From positions 1-64,000 of the forward strand of contig NZ_RAHH01000023.1 of assembly GCF_003602095.1 (NCBI RefSeq): a DNA stretch of 64,000 nucleotides, written 5' to 3'. This stretch comes from Rahnella woolbedingensis (GTDB lineage: Bacteria; Pseudomonadota; Gammaproteobacteria; Enterobacterales; Enterobacteriaceae). The position numbers and the translations under genes are program-made. How positions within the stretch are numbered: position 1 is the stretch's first letter; each line of letters starts with the position of its first letter. The notes under the pieces were generated by a model that made no database searches, had not been told where the DNA came from, and worked only from the letters and a program-made list of their open reading frames with translations. Shown here piece after piece: positions 9,285-20,801 of the stretch.

Positions 9285-9707
9285 ATGAAGAAGTCACTGT
9301 TTATTCTGGCCGCCGCGATGACTCTGGGTGCCTGCAGCATGAATCAGAACACCACCGTGAAACAAAACGACCTGCAACATCATCGCTTTGAATTGCTGAG
9401 TGTTGATGGTCAGACGGTTCCTGCCGCACAGGGGCGTATTCCGGAAATCGAATTCGGTTCCAACATGCATGTTTCCGGCAAAATGTGTAACAACTTCATG
9501 GGTCAGGGCCAGTTGCAAAACAACGTACTGACCGTGAAAGGTCTGGCGTCCACCATGATGCTGTGTACTGATGAAAATCTGAATAAATGGGATCACGTGC
9601 TGAGCGACGTTCTCAATAACGGCGCAGCCGTGACCTTACAGGAACGCAAGCTGACCCTGACGCAGGGAAAACATCAGCTGGTATATCGTCAGAAAGACCG
9701 CATGTAG
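9285..9707 (+). CDS. hslJ: HslJ/META-domain outer-membrane lipoprotein
   Basis: A 140-residue lipoprotein, the same length as E. coli HslJ. The signal peptide ends in the lipobox LGAC with Cys17 as the lipidated residue. The DLQHHRFELLSVDG start of the mature domain and the MCNNF and MMLCTDE motifs with paired cysteines are typical of the META domain. Known: heat-inducible and linked to novobiocin resistance in E. coli; the biochemical role is unclear. AGGAG sits 4-5 bases before the ATG. A strong terminator follows, and the convergent DUF333 gene ends just beyond it. Confidence 0.95.
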   Translation: MKKSLFILAAAMTLGACSMNQNTTVKQNDLQHHRFELLSVDGQTVPAAQGRIPEIEFGSNMHVSGKMCNNFMGQGQLQNNVLTVKGLASTMMLCTDENLNKWDHVLSDVLNNGAAVTLQERKLTLTQGKHQLVYRQKDRM

Positions 9708-9750
9708 TTGCATGTCTGTTGCAGCAAGTCTGTAGCAGCGTGAATGCAAA

Positions 9751-9777
9751 AACGCCAAACATCAGTTTGGCGTTTTA
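9751..9777. terminator. Bidirectional terminator between hslJ and DUF333 gene
   Basis: A 10-base stem AACGCCAAAC (9751-9760) pairs with GTTTGGCGTT (9765-9774) across an ATCA loop. An A-run lies on the left and a T-run on the right, so it can serve both convergent genes. Confidence 0.88.
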
Positions 9778-10059
9778 TCAGGCTTTACACAGTCCCTGCA
9801 TCAGTGCGCCTTCAGAGCACTGGCGGCCATTAGCCATCGAACACATGCCGACACGGCTGCCATCAAGTTGCGGTGCCATGCGTAACTGGCCTCCCGCCAT
9901 GGAACAGGCTGCATAAGCCGGGCTGTCCATATTAGCGGTGCGTTGTCCGACATTAACGCTGTTGCCTTTTTGCACAACATCAGCCGAATCATCGTGGCTG
10001 CTGCATGCGGCTAACACCAGCACACCCGCGGCCAGTAACACGCGAAACGCAGTGATCAT
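9778..10059 (-). CDS. ydbJ: DUF333 lipoprotein, YdbJ-like
   Basis: A 93-residue lipoprotein. The signal peptide MITAFRVLLAAGVLVL ends in AAC, giving a lipidated Cys near residue 19. A DUF333 domain follows at about residues 45-92: an N-P/S-PAYAAC start, a GG...VGMC core and a CSEGALMQGLC end. I chose the ATG at 10059 because AGGAGCAGGA lies before it and the signal peptide begins there; the frame extends 16 codons further. E. coli has ydbJ in the same place between hslJ and nifJ. Function is unknown. Confidence 0.85.
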   Translation of the reverse strand: MITAFRVLLAAGVLVLAACSSHDDSADVVQKGNSVNVGQRTANMDSPAYAACSMAGGQLRMAPQLDGSRVGMCSMANGRQCSEGALMQGLCKA

Positions 10060-10298
10060 CTGTCCTGCTCCTGAATATGACGGGGAATTTTTTCGAATCG
10101 CCATCATATCCGACGTTTTTCATCGCCGTCGAGCCCTGTTGAGAAATAACATCAACTTTTTCCTAAAATAATTGTGTATTTAAACACTCAGACACATTTT
10201 ATTTCGCCCGGTTATTTCTTTGGCTAATAAAATTAACGGTTATTAACCTCTTTTCCGTCTACATACACTGGAAAATATAATCAACAAGGAGCCTTTTT

Positions 10299-10379
10299 AT
10301 GCTGACAGATTTTCTCCTGAGAATTGCCCTCGCCGGTGCGTTGGGTGGCTTAATCGGGATTGAGCGTCAGCGATATTAA
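10299..10379 (+). pseudogene. MgtC/SapB-family N-terminal remnant or mini-ORF
   Basis: A 26-codon frame with a very good ribosome binding site (AAGGAG, 7 bases upstream) begins MLTDFLLRIALAGALGGL and continues IGIERQR, the opening of MgtC/SapB/YhiD-type membrane proteins. It then stops after one more residue. No later frame in the following 240 bases continues the family. This looks like a gene truncated by deletion shortly after its start. A retained short membrane peptide is the alternative. Confidence 0.5.
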
Positions 10380-10624
10380 TGACCTGCTGTTTCATTTACT
10401 CACACCTCTATTTCGCCGTTGCTGAAGTGGTGTTTTCAGCCAGCGGCTAATAATAATCCTGAAGCCATTGGTTATTGAGTAACCACTTCAAAAATCAGGC
10501 GAAAAATCCCTGCACACAATCAGGATAAATCGATTAATCCGCCCTCTGCTAAGCTTTTAACATTCTTGCCAGCAAAACGAATTTTCTGCTGGCCGCTATT
10601 GTGAGCAACGCAAAAGGGTATTCC
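10380..10624. other. Intergenic leader upstream of nifJ
   Basis: No gene is supported here. Two features are visible. An inverted pair TGAAGTGGT (10423-10431) / ACCACTTCA (10482-10490) encloses a small dyad GGTTA...TAACC (10470-10484). An imperfect hairpin GCCAGCA...TGCTGGC at 10568-10592 lies just before the nifJ ribosome binding site. The region may hold the nifJ promoter or the scar of the lost mgtC-like gene. Confidence 0.4.
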
Positions 10625-13600
10625 ATGATCACCACTGACGGTAATAACGCAGTCGCTTCCGTGGCTTATCGCACCAACGAAGTCATTGCCATCTACCCGA
10701 TCACGCCCAGTTCCACCATGGCCGAAATTGCCGGTGCCTGGTCAGGCGAAGGGAAGCAAAATCTCTGGGGCGACGTTCCGACGGTAATGGAAATGCAATC
10801 CGAAGCTGGCGCGATTTCGACCGTCCACGGCGCATTGCAGACCGGTGCGTTATCGACCTCGTTTACCTCGTCGCAGGGTCTGTTACTGATGATCCCGACG
10901 CTGTACAAACTGGCCGGTGAACTGACGCCGTTCGTCTTGCACGTCGCGGCACGCACCGTGGCCACCCACGCGCTGTCGATTTTTGGCGATCATTCCGATG
11001 TGATGGCCGTACGCCAGACCGGCTGCGCCCTGCTCTCTGCCGCCAGCGTGCAGGAAGCGCAGGATTTCGCGCTGATTTCTCAGGTCGCCAGCCTCAACAG
11101 TCGCGTGCCGTTTATCCATTTCTTTGACGGTTTCCGCACCTCGCACGAAATCAATAAAATTGCCCCGCTCAGCGATGACACGCTCCAGCAGATGCTGCCG
11201 CAGGCGCAGATTGACGCGCACCGCGCCCGCGCACTTTCGCCGGACCATCCGGTGATCCGCGGGACTTCTGCAAATCCGGATACCTATTTCCAGTCGCGCG
11301 AAGCCACCAATCCTTATTACAACGCCACCTGCCAGCACGTTATCGACGCCATGAATGCGTTTGCTGCCCTCACCGGCCGCGAATATAAGCCGTTCGAATA
11401 TGTCGGCGACCCGCAGGCAGAACGCGTGATCGTGCTGATGGGTTCGGGGATCGGCACCGCAGAAGAAGTGATTGAAACTCTGAATGCGCGCGGCGAGAAA
11501 GTCGGCGTGCTGAAAGTGCGTTTGTACCGTCCGTTCAGCGCGGAACATATGTTGTCCGTGCTGCCACAAACGGTGAAAAGCATTGCGGTACTCGATCGCA
11601 CCAAAGAACCGGGCGCGCTGGCCGAGCCGTTATACCTCGACGTCATGACCGCGCTGGCGGAAGCCTATTCCCGTGGCGAACGCGATTCGCTGCCGAAAGT
11701 GACCGGCGGGCGTTACGGGTTATCCTCGAAAGAATTCGGTCCTGACTGCGTGATGTCGATATTCCGCGAACTGTCGCTCAGCCAGCCACGTCCGCGTTTC
11801 ACCGTCGGCATTTATGACGACGTAACCGGCCTTTCGCTGCCGGTGGTGGAAGAAGATTTACCGCAGCACGCCTCGCTCGAAGCCCTGTTCTATGGGCTGG
11901 GCAGCGACGGTTCTGTTTCTGCCACCAAGAACAACATCAAGATTATCGGTAACAGCACGCCGATGTATGCGCAGGGTTATTTCGTTTACGACTCCAAAAA
12001 GGCCGGTGGTCTGACGGTGTCGCATCTGCGTGTCAGCGAAAAGCCAATCAAATCCGCTTATCTGGTGAGTCAGGCGCATTTTGTCGCCTGCCATCAGTGG
12101 CAGTTTATCGATTTGTATCAGATGGCAGAACGCCTGCGTCCGGGCGGTATTTTCCTGCTCAATACGCCGTTCAGCGCCGGTGAAGTCTGGGCGCGTTTAC
12201 CGCTGGAAGTTCAGGCGACGCTTATCCAGCGCGAAGCCCGTTTCTATGTCATCAACGCCGCCAAAATCGCCCGCGAATGCAAACTGGGCGCGCGCATTAA
12301 TACCGTCATGCAGATGGCGTTCTTCCACCTGACGCAGATCCTGCCGGGTGAACAGGCGCTGGCCGAATTGCAGGGCGCGATTGCGCGCAGTTACAGCAGC
12401 AAAGGCGAAGAGATCGTCACCCGCAACTGGATGGCGCTGGCCGCCACGCTGGAAGAGCTGATTTCTGTGCCGTTACAGGCGATTCCGGAAAATCCGCGTA
12501 AACGCCCGCCAATTGTTTCCGACGCCGCGCCGGATTTCGTCAAAACCGTTACCGCCACCATGCTGGCCGGTCTTGGCGATGCGCTGCCGGTTTCCGCCTT
12601 CCCGCCGGACGGCACCTGGCCAACCGGCACCACGCAATGGGAAAAACGCAACATTGCCGAAGAGGTGCCGATCTGGAAGCCGGATTTGTGTACCCAGTGC
12701 AACCACTGCGTTGCGGCCTGTCCGCATTCGGCGATCCGCGCCAAAGTGGTTCAGCCGGAGTTTATGGAAGACGCGCCGTCTGCCCTGCAATCGCTGGATG
12801 TGAAATCCCGCGACATGCGCGGCCAGAAATACGTGTTGCAGGTCGCGCCGGAAGACTGCACCGGCTGTAATTTGTGCGTGGAAGTCTGTCCGGCGAAAGA
12901 CCGTCAGGATCCGTCCATCAAAGCCATTAACATGGCCGACCGCATTGAGCATCTGGAAGAAGAACGCGAGAATTACGACTTCTTCCTCAAACTGCCTGAA
13001 ATCGATAAAACCACGCTGGAACGCATCGATATCCGCACGTCTCAGCTGATCACCCCGCTGTTTGAATATTCCGGTGCCTGTTCCGGCTGTGGCGAAACGC
13101 CTTACATCAAGCTGCTGACCCAGCTGTACGGCGACCGTTTGCTGATTGCCAACGCCACCGGTTGTTCGTCGATTTATGGGGGTAATCTGCCTTCAACGCC
13201 GTACACCACCAACGCCGATGGCCGCGGTCCGGCCTGGGCAAACTCGCTGTTTGAAGATAACGCCGAGTTCGGGCTGGGTTTCCGTCTGACTGTCGATCAG
13301 CATCGCCGCCGCGTGCTGCGTTTAATCGCGTCGCTGGAAGAACATATTCCCGCCGACCTGTTAGGAGGTCTGCGCGATGAAACCTCCACGCCGGAAGTGA
13401 AACGTGAACATGTCACGGCGCTGCGTAAAATTCTGGCTGACATCGACACGCCGGACGCATGCCAGCTGGCCACAGACGCTGATTATCTGGTGGATAAATC
13501 CATCTGGTTGATTGGCGGTGACGGCTGGGCGTATGACATCGGTTTCGGCGGGCTGGATCACGTGCTGAGCCTGACGGAAAACGTCAACGTGCTGGTGCTC

Positions 13601-14155
13601 GATACGCAGTGTTATTCCAACACCGGCGGCCAGCAGTCGAAAGCAACGCCGCTGGGCGCGGTGACGAAATTTGCCGAACAGGGTAAACGGAAATCGCGCA
13701 AGGATCTGGGTGTCAGCATGATGATGTACGGTCATGTGTATGTGGCGCAGATTTCGTTGGGTGCGCAGCTGAACCAGACGGTCAAAGCCATTCAGGAAGC
13801 CGAAGCGTATCCTGGGCCGTCGCTGATTATCGCGTACAGCCCGTGCGAAGAACACGGTTACGACCTGGCGCTCAGTCACGACCAGATGAAACAGCTGACC
13901 ACCACCGGTTTCTGGCCGCTGTACCGCTTCGATCCACGTCGTGTGGAAGAAGGCAAACCGGCGCTGGCGCTGGATTCAAGGCCGCCTTCCAGCGGTCTGA
14001 CGGATACGCTTAACAATGAGCAGCGCTTCCGTCGCCTCAATTCCCAGCAACCGGAAGTGGCAGAAATGTTGTATGCCGCAGCAGAGAAAGAGCTGCAGCA
14101 GAAATATGATTTCTTAGCCATGCTGGCCGGGAAAAAAGCGGAACCTGAATCTTAA
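10625..14155 (+). CDS. nifJ: Pyruvate:flavodoxin/ferredoxin oxidoreductase
   Basis: A single-chain cytoplasmic enzyme of 1176 residues (E. coli YdbK about 1174). It converts pyruvate and CoA to acetyl-CoA and CO2 and reduces flavodoxin or ferredoxin. All parts are intact. The N-terminal pyruvate-binding/TPP pyrimidine region starts at YPITPSS. Two [4Fe-4S] motifs follow, CTQCNHCVAACP from Cys689 and CTGCNLCVEVCP from Cys745. The GACSGCGE cysteines of the third cluster come next, then the TPP motif GGDGWAYDIGFGG. A GTG eight codons upstream is in frame, but the ATG at 10625 has AAAGGG 6 bases before it and gives the family N-terminus MITTDGN. It serves anaerobic or oxidative-stress pyruvate use. 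A nitrogen-fixation role is not shown, as no nif genes are nearby. Confidence 0.96.
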   Translation: MITTDGNNAVASVAYRTNEVIAIYPITPSSTMAEIAGAWSGEGKQNLWGDVPTVMEMQSEAGAISTVHGALQTGALSTSFTSSQGLLLMIPTLYKLAGELTPFVLHVAARTVATHALSIFGDHSDVMAVRQTGCALLSAASVQEAQDFALISQVASLNSRVPFIHFFDGFRTSHEINKIAPLSDDTLQQMLPQAQIDAHRARALSPDHPVIRGTSANPDTYFQSREATNPYYNATCQHVIDAMNAFAALTGREYKPFEYVGDPQAERVIVLMGSGIGTAEEVIETLNARGEKVGVLKVRLYRPFSAEHMLSVLPQTVKSIAVLDRTKEPGALAEPLYLDVMTALAEAYSRGERDSLPKVTGGRYGLSSKEFGPDCVMSIFRELSLSQPRPRFTVGIYDDVTGLSLPVVEEDLPQHASLEALFYGLGSDGSVSATKNNIKIIGNSTPMYAQGYFVYDSKKAGGLTVSHLRVSEKPIKSAYLVSQAHFVACHQWQFIDLYQMAERLRPGGIFLLNTPFSAGEVWARLPLEVQATLIQREARFYVINAAKIARECKLGARINTVMQMAFFHLTQILPGEQALAELQGAIARSYSSKGEEIVTRNWMALAATLEELISVPLQAIPENPRKRPPIVSDAAPDFVKTVTATMLAGLGDALPVSAFPPDGTWPTGTTQWEKRNIAEEVPIWKPDLCTQCNHCVAACPHSAIRAKVVQPEFMEDAPSALQSLDVKSRDMRGQKYVLQVAPEDCTGCNLCVEVCPAKDRQDPSIKAINMADRIEHLEEERENYDFFLKLPEIDKTTLERIDIRTSQLITPLFEYSGACSGCGETPYIKLLTQLYGDRLLIANATGCSSIYGGNLPSTPYTTNADGRGPAWANSLFEDNAEFGLGFRLTVDQHRRRVLRLIASLEEHIPADLLGGLRDETSTPEVKREHVTALRKILADIDTPDACQLATDADYLVDKSIWLIGGDGWAYDIGFGGLDHVLSLTENVNVLVLDTQCYSNTGGQQSKATPLGAVTKFAEQGKRKSRKDLGVSMMMYGHVYVAQISLGAQLNQTVKAIQEAEAYPGPSLIIAYSPCEEHGYDLALSHDQMKQLTTTGFWPLYRFDPRRVEEGKPALALDSRPPSSGLTDTLNNEQRFRRLNSQQPEVAEMLYAAAEKELQQKYDFLAMLAGKKAEPES

Positions 14156-14165
14156 AGCCGGACTG

Positions 14166-14185
14166 CTCCCCCTTCGCAGGGGGAG
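14166..14185. repeat. GC-rich palindromic repeat, copy 1
   Basis: CTCCCCC and GGGGGAG arms flank a TTCGCA core directly after nifJ, abutting the stop codon of the minus-strand pseudogene. Related palindromes occur at 42437-42456, 43519-43540 and 53751-53776. It may double as a transcription stop for the convergent genes, but there is no T-run. Confidence 0.75.
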
Positions 14186-15218
14186 TTACACCTCTAACGG
14201 CCTGCCCTCGCCCTGCGGGGGTTCTTCAAAGGTTTCACCGGATTTGCGGCGTTGCTCGAGAATCGCCAGCACTTCAGCGTGTTTGTCTTCGGTGAAATCG
14301 AAGAACCACATAAAACCGATGCGGATAAGCGAACCGACGGCCGGTAACAGGCTGATGCCAAAGAACAAACCATTGAGCACACTTTCGGTCTGATGCGCGG
14401 CCTGCGGAACATAATGGATCGCCGTGAGGAAAATCCCTACCAGCCCGCCGCCGACGGCGACTGACATTTTACCGGTGAACGTCTGGCCGGAGAACGTAAT
14501 AGCGGCGCAACGTTTATTGGTTTTAAATTCAGCGTATTCGATGGTGTCGACGATCATCGCCGACGTAAACAGGTTGCTCATCATCACGAATACCGTACTC
14601 AGGCCAAGCAGAATAAACAGCCACACGAGATTGTGATAACCGCTGAACCACAGGACGATACGCACCACGATATCCAGAATACACAGCGCAATAAACAGCG
14701 TTCTCTTTTTATAGCGGCGGGTTAATAACGGCGCAGGCAATTCCGGCATTCACACCCAGCACCGCCGCGGTCACGGCCTTGGTACGTTCTTTGGGCTCAG
14801 AACTCATTACCGAACTCATCGACCAGAACGGAATATCGGAAATAGCGTACAACGTGCCCCATAAAATATAAGTCGCACCGGCATAGAGTATTTTCATCCC
14901 CATCGGGGCATCAATATTATAAAACGATGCCAGCGTGACCAGCGTAATAAGAAACGGCGCCAGTAACATGAAATGACGGAATTTCCCGAAGCCGGTCTGG
15001 ATGGTATCCATCACGCTGGCAAACAACGGATCGTGTATTGCGTCCCACGCACGGGCGACCAAGAATATGGTACTGGCGGCCAGTGCGGAAATCCCCAAAA
15101 CATCAGTGTAAAAATAGTTAATAAACGAACCCACTAATCCGAAACTGAAGCATTGCCCCAGCCCGTAACCAAAATAAGACCACAATTCCCTTGAAGGGAT
15201 TTTCATTGAAATCGTCAT
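14186..15218 (-). pseudogene. GPH-family (MelB/XynB-type) sugar:cation symporter, disrupted
   Basis: The 5' part (15218 to about 14770) encodes MTISMKIPSRELWSYFGYGL... through SDIPFWSMSSVMSSEPKERT, the first four or so transmembrane segments of a GPH symporter. The frame then ends at AGIACAVINPPL. A second frame shifted relative to it (from about 14749) encodes the C-terminal half (LLTRRYKKR ... VDTIEYAEF ... SGQTFTGK). Together they give about 340 codons against a family norm near 460. Roughly 100 residues from the middle are therefore missing and the join is out of frame. It lies 41 bases after the glycosidase gene and was presumably its sugar importer. A GAGGCGAT site precedes the ATG. Confidence 0.85.
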
Positions 15219-15259
15219 TTTTATCGCCTCGCAAGTCCCTGTGCTGCCTGTAGGAAGGG

Positions 15260-16339
15260 TTATTTCATTCGTGTTAAACGGCGGACCAGTTCCATTTCTT
15301 TGCGACAGAACGGAATGCCATATTCGTCCAGCACATCGTGGAACCACAGATGCGCATAATCGTGATTCCCTTTGCGCACCACCGGCCACGGCAGCGTGGT
15401 CTGGGTTTTACCGCGCACCAGCCCCCACTGATAACAGCCACAGTTGAACGCGCTGAACAGCGGCAGTTGTTCCTCAAACACGCTGCCTACGTGACGCGCC
15501 AGCCATTCGGTACACAGCATCGGACGGTTGAATTTTTGCCAGAAACGCAGCGCCTGCAAAAGTTTCGGCGTGGCGACGTACGCGTGGAAACTGATGACAT
15601 CGGAAAGCTTTGCCGCTTCGACATCGATCGGATGGGTAAAGAACTCGCTTTCCGGCTGATCCAGATCCTGAGAGAAATGCCAGGCACCGACGGTCAGCGG
15701 CTGTTGCGGATCTTCCTCACGCGCCCAGACAAACGCCTTTTGCATCAGTTCCAGCGCAAAGACTTCGAGCTTTTCGTCGTACAACACTTCCTCAAGCCCG
15801 GTGGCAAAGGTGCCACGGTTACCCGGTTCGTTGTATAAATCCCAGATAGCGATACGACCATCGGTGCGGAAATGACGGATGATGTCGCGCACATAACGCT
15901 CCACTTCCGGCCACATATCGCGGTTACACACCACATCACGGCCCGGACTGGCAGCCGCCTGGCTGTTATGTTTGCCCGGTTCCGGCGCTTTTTGCGGCCC
16001 GAGGAAAGGTTCATCGCCGGAGAACCCGCAGTCATCCATCAGCGTGAGCATCACTTTTATCTGATGACGGGCGGCAATCGCCAGAAACTCATCAATGCGC
16101 GCCAGCAAACCGTCACGATCATCCTGCCAGACAATAAACGGCAGATTAATACGCAGCTGGTTGTAGCCCGCTTCATGCGCCCAGCCGAGCTCCTGACCGA
16201 TAGTCGGCGCATCAAAGGTTTCGCGCTGCCAGAGTTCTGTCCAGTTCACCGCTGTACGTGGCAGGTAGTTGAAGGCGCAGATCCATCCCTGCTTTTTGCC
16301 CCATTCCGCGGCCTGCCCCGTGCTCCACTGCTGTTTCAT
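15260..16339 (-). CDS. Clan GH-A glycoside hydrolase (GH5-like)
   Basis: A 359-residue protein with no signal peptide, hence cytoplasmic. It has a (beta/alpha)8 glycosidase pattern with the acid/base Glu171 in YNEPGN and the probable nucleophile Glu278 in CTEWLAR, the two catalytic glutamates of retaining clan A enzymes. [16 protein letters not shown] near the N-terminus and [10 protein letters not shown] at strand two fit cellulase/mannanase-like GH5 relatives, but the exact family and linkage are uncertain. GAGGAGA sits before the ATG at 16339. It is divergent from a LacI-type regulator and upstream of the disrupted sugar symporter, so it probably hydrolyses an imported oligosaccharide. Confidence 0.82.
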   Translation of the reverse strand: MKQQWSTGQAAEWGKKQGWICAFNYLPRTAVNWTELWQRETFDAPTIGQELGWAHEAGYNQLRINLPFIVWQDDRDGLLARIDEFLAIAARHQIKVMLTLMDDCGFSGDEPFLGPQKAPEPGKHNSQAAASPGRDVVCNRDMWPEVERYVRDIIRHFRTDGRIAIWDLYNEPGNRGTFATGLEEVLYDEKLEVFALELMQKAFVWAREEDPQQPLTVGAWHFSQDLDQPESEFFTHPIDVEAAKLSDVISFHAYVATPKLLQALRFWQKFNRPMLCTEWLARHVGSVFEEQLPLFSAFNCGCYQWGLVRGKTQTTLPWPVVRKGNHDYAHLWFHDVLDEYGIPFCRKEMELVRRLTRMK

Positions 16340-16378
16340 CCGTTTCTCCTCGTCAGTAATGTAAAAGAAATGCAGTAA

Positions 16379-16396
16379 CTAATATTATTAGCTAAT
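16379..16396. promoter_or_regulatory. Candidate operator in divergent glycosidase-LacI region
   Basis: Overlapping dyads occur about 40 bases upstream of the glycosidase start: CTAATA-T-TATTAG (16379-16391) and the perfect palindrome ATTAGCTAAT (16387-16396). LacI-family operators are short palindromes with a central CpG or similar core, which is absent here, so the assignment is weak. Confidence 0.3.
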
Positions 16397-16525
16397 GTTT
16401 ATTACCTGATTAAGCTGGCTGCAAATTGCACGCTCCGGTTCTGCAATTCAGATCACACTCTTTTACGTAAACTGCGGGGTAGTCGGGCAAAATCGGCCGC
16501 TGTGATATAGTGCGAAAGGAAAAAT

Positions 16526-17554
16526 ATGGGCGACGGGAAAAGGGAAATGGAGAAGAAAAACAAAGTCACGATGAGTGATATTGCGCGGGAAGCCGGTGTG
16601 TCACAGGCCACGGTTTCGCTGATTTTAAACAACTCGCGCTCCGTTAAACTCAGTGAGGAAACCCGTCAGCGGGTGTTCAGCACCGCGCTGTCGCTCGGCT
16701 ACAAGAAAATGCCTGCGCCCCACAATGACAGCGGCCAGGAAGAGATTGCCCTGCTGGTCAATGCCATGCCCAGTTATGACCCGTTTGTCGATGCCCTGAG
16801 CGAAGCCCGTGAAGCGGCCTGGCGGAACGACACGCTGCTGACGGTTTATGATTATGGCGATGACGCCGAACTGGCCGTGCGGATTATCGCGCAACTGAAC
16901 CAGCGACGCTGCGCCGGCATCATCATTGCCTCGCCCATCACCCAGTCCATTGATTTTTCACCCTTTGCTAACCAGACGCAGTTGCCGGTTGTCCTGCTGA
17001 ATGTGTACGATCGTGCCTTTCCGTTACTGCCGACATTCCTGCCCGACGACCGCGCCAATGCGCTACAAATCACCCGTCATCTGATTGATCATGGTGCGAC
17101 GCGCATTGCCCATATCATGGGGGATAACTGGATGGAAGCTTGTGAAATGCGCCTCGAAGGGTATCGCGAAGCCCTGATGCAAGCCGGTATGCCGCAGGAC
17201 GATCAACTGGTTCAGGCGACTAACTGGTCGCTGAATGAAACGTATCGCGCCACGCTGGACCTGATGAAACTGCCCGAACCACCGGACGCGATTTTTTGCT
17301 CCAGCGACTGGATGACCATTGGTTGTTATCAGGCGCTGACCGAACTGCACCTGCGCATTCCGCAGGATGTTCTGGTCGCCGGTTACGACGATCAGCGTAT
17401 CGCCGATCAGATGACGCCGAAGCTGACCAGCGTTCAGTTACCTTATTACGAACTGGGCCGTATGGCGGTGGAATATCTGTGTTCGGGCGAAGACGCTGCC
17501 ACGCGGGTGATTATGGCGGGGAAACTGAAAGTGAGATCAAGTACGGCAGGTTAA
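16526..17554 (+). CDS. LacI/GalR-family transcriptional regulator
   Basis: A 342-residue repressor. The N-terminal helix-turn-helix is TMSDIAREAGVSQATVSLILN (about residues 15-35), followed by the hinge helix and a periplasmic-binding-like sugar-sensing domain to the C-terminus. AGGA lies 5 bases before the ATG at 16526; an inner ATG seven codons later has poorer spacing. It is divergent from the GH-A glycosidase and symporter remnant and very probably controls them. The natural ligand would be the sugar handled by those genes. Confidence 0.88.
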   Translation: MGDGKREMEKKNKVTMSDIAREAGVSQATVSLILNNSRSVKLSEETRQRVFSTALSLGYKKMPAPHNDSGQEEIALLVNAMPSYDPFVDALSEAREAAWRNDTLLTVYDYGDDAELAVRIIAQLNQRRCAGIIIASPITQSIDFSPFANQTQLPVVLLNVYDRAFPLLPTFLPDDRANALQITRHLIDHGATRIAHIMGDNWMEACEMRLEGYREALMQAGMPQDDQLVQATNWSLNETYRATLDLMKLPEPPDAIFCSSDWMTIGCYQALTELHLRIPQDVLVAGYDDQRIADQMTPKLTSVQLPYYELGRMAVEYLCSGEDAATRVIMAGKLKVRSSTAG

Positions 17555-17563
17555 ACGTTATCA

Positions 17564-17592
17564 GGGGAATAACCGGCTGGCGGCTGTTCCCC
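17564..17592. terminator. Weak hairpin between LacI-type gene and ascB
   Basis: GGGGAA...TTCCCC arms with an inner CCG/CGG pair separate the two convergent genes. There is no clear T-run, so termination is uncertain. Confidence 0.4.
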
Positions 17593-17601
17593 GTTGTGAT
17601 A

Positions 17602-20521
<2,920 letters not shown>

Positions 20522-20540
20522 GAGTGACAACTCTCTGTGA

Positions 20541-20556
20541 TTCATAATGTTATGAA
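20541..20556. promoter_or_regulatory. 16-base dyad upstream of ascF
   Basis: TTCATAA-TG-TTATGAA is a perfect dyad 20 bases upstream of the ascF start. It would lie in the leader or overlap the promoter. It does not match the AscG operator and could be an RNA hairpin or a second protein site. Confidence 0.35.
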
Positions 20557-20581
20557 TGTTTTTCAGAAACCCTGGCTTCTG

Positions 20582-20595
20582 TGAAACCGCTTTTT
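20582..20595. promoter_or_regulatory. AscG-like operator, ascF-proximal
   Basis: TGAAACCGCTTTTT keeps the left half of the known AscG operator (TGAAACCGGTTTCA) and diverges in the right half. It lies about 60 bases upstream of the ascF start. Confidence 0.5.
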
Positions 20596-20624
20596 ATGAA
20601 ATGTTCTGTTTTTGTGAAACGATA

Positions 20625-20638
20625 GGTAACCGGTTTCA
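20625..20638. promoter_or_regulatory. AscG-like operator, ascG-proximal
   Basis: GGTAACCGGTTTCA matches 12 of 14 positions of the AscG consensus TGAAACCGGTTTCA and contains the perfect core AACCGGTT. Its centre is 43 bases from the other operator, about four helical turns, which suits cooperative binding or a small loop. Confidence 0.65.
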
Positions 20639-20801
20639 TACGAGAATGTGCAGTTCCTTTCATGACTTCAATAAAAACCTGCAACGCTGTTTTATTTTTG
20701 TGATGGCGATCTCCAGATGGTGTTCAGCGAGGGTGAAATCATCGCTAAACACCGGGAATGTGTAGAATGACGGATAATTTTTCATTTTTTGGGTGTGGCT
20801 G

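Noticed and set aside
10625-14155. nifJ as evidence of nitrogen fixation
   Set aside because: E. coli carries the same gene in the same neighbourhood without fixing nitrogen, and no other nif gene is in the window.
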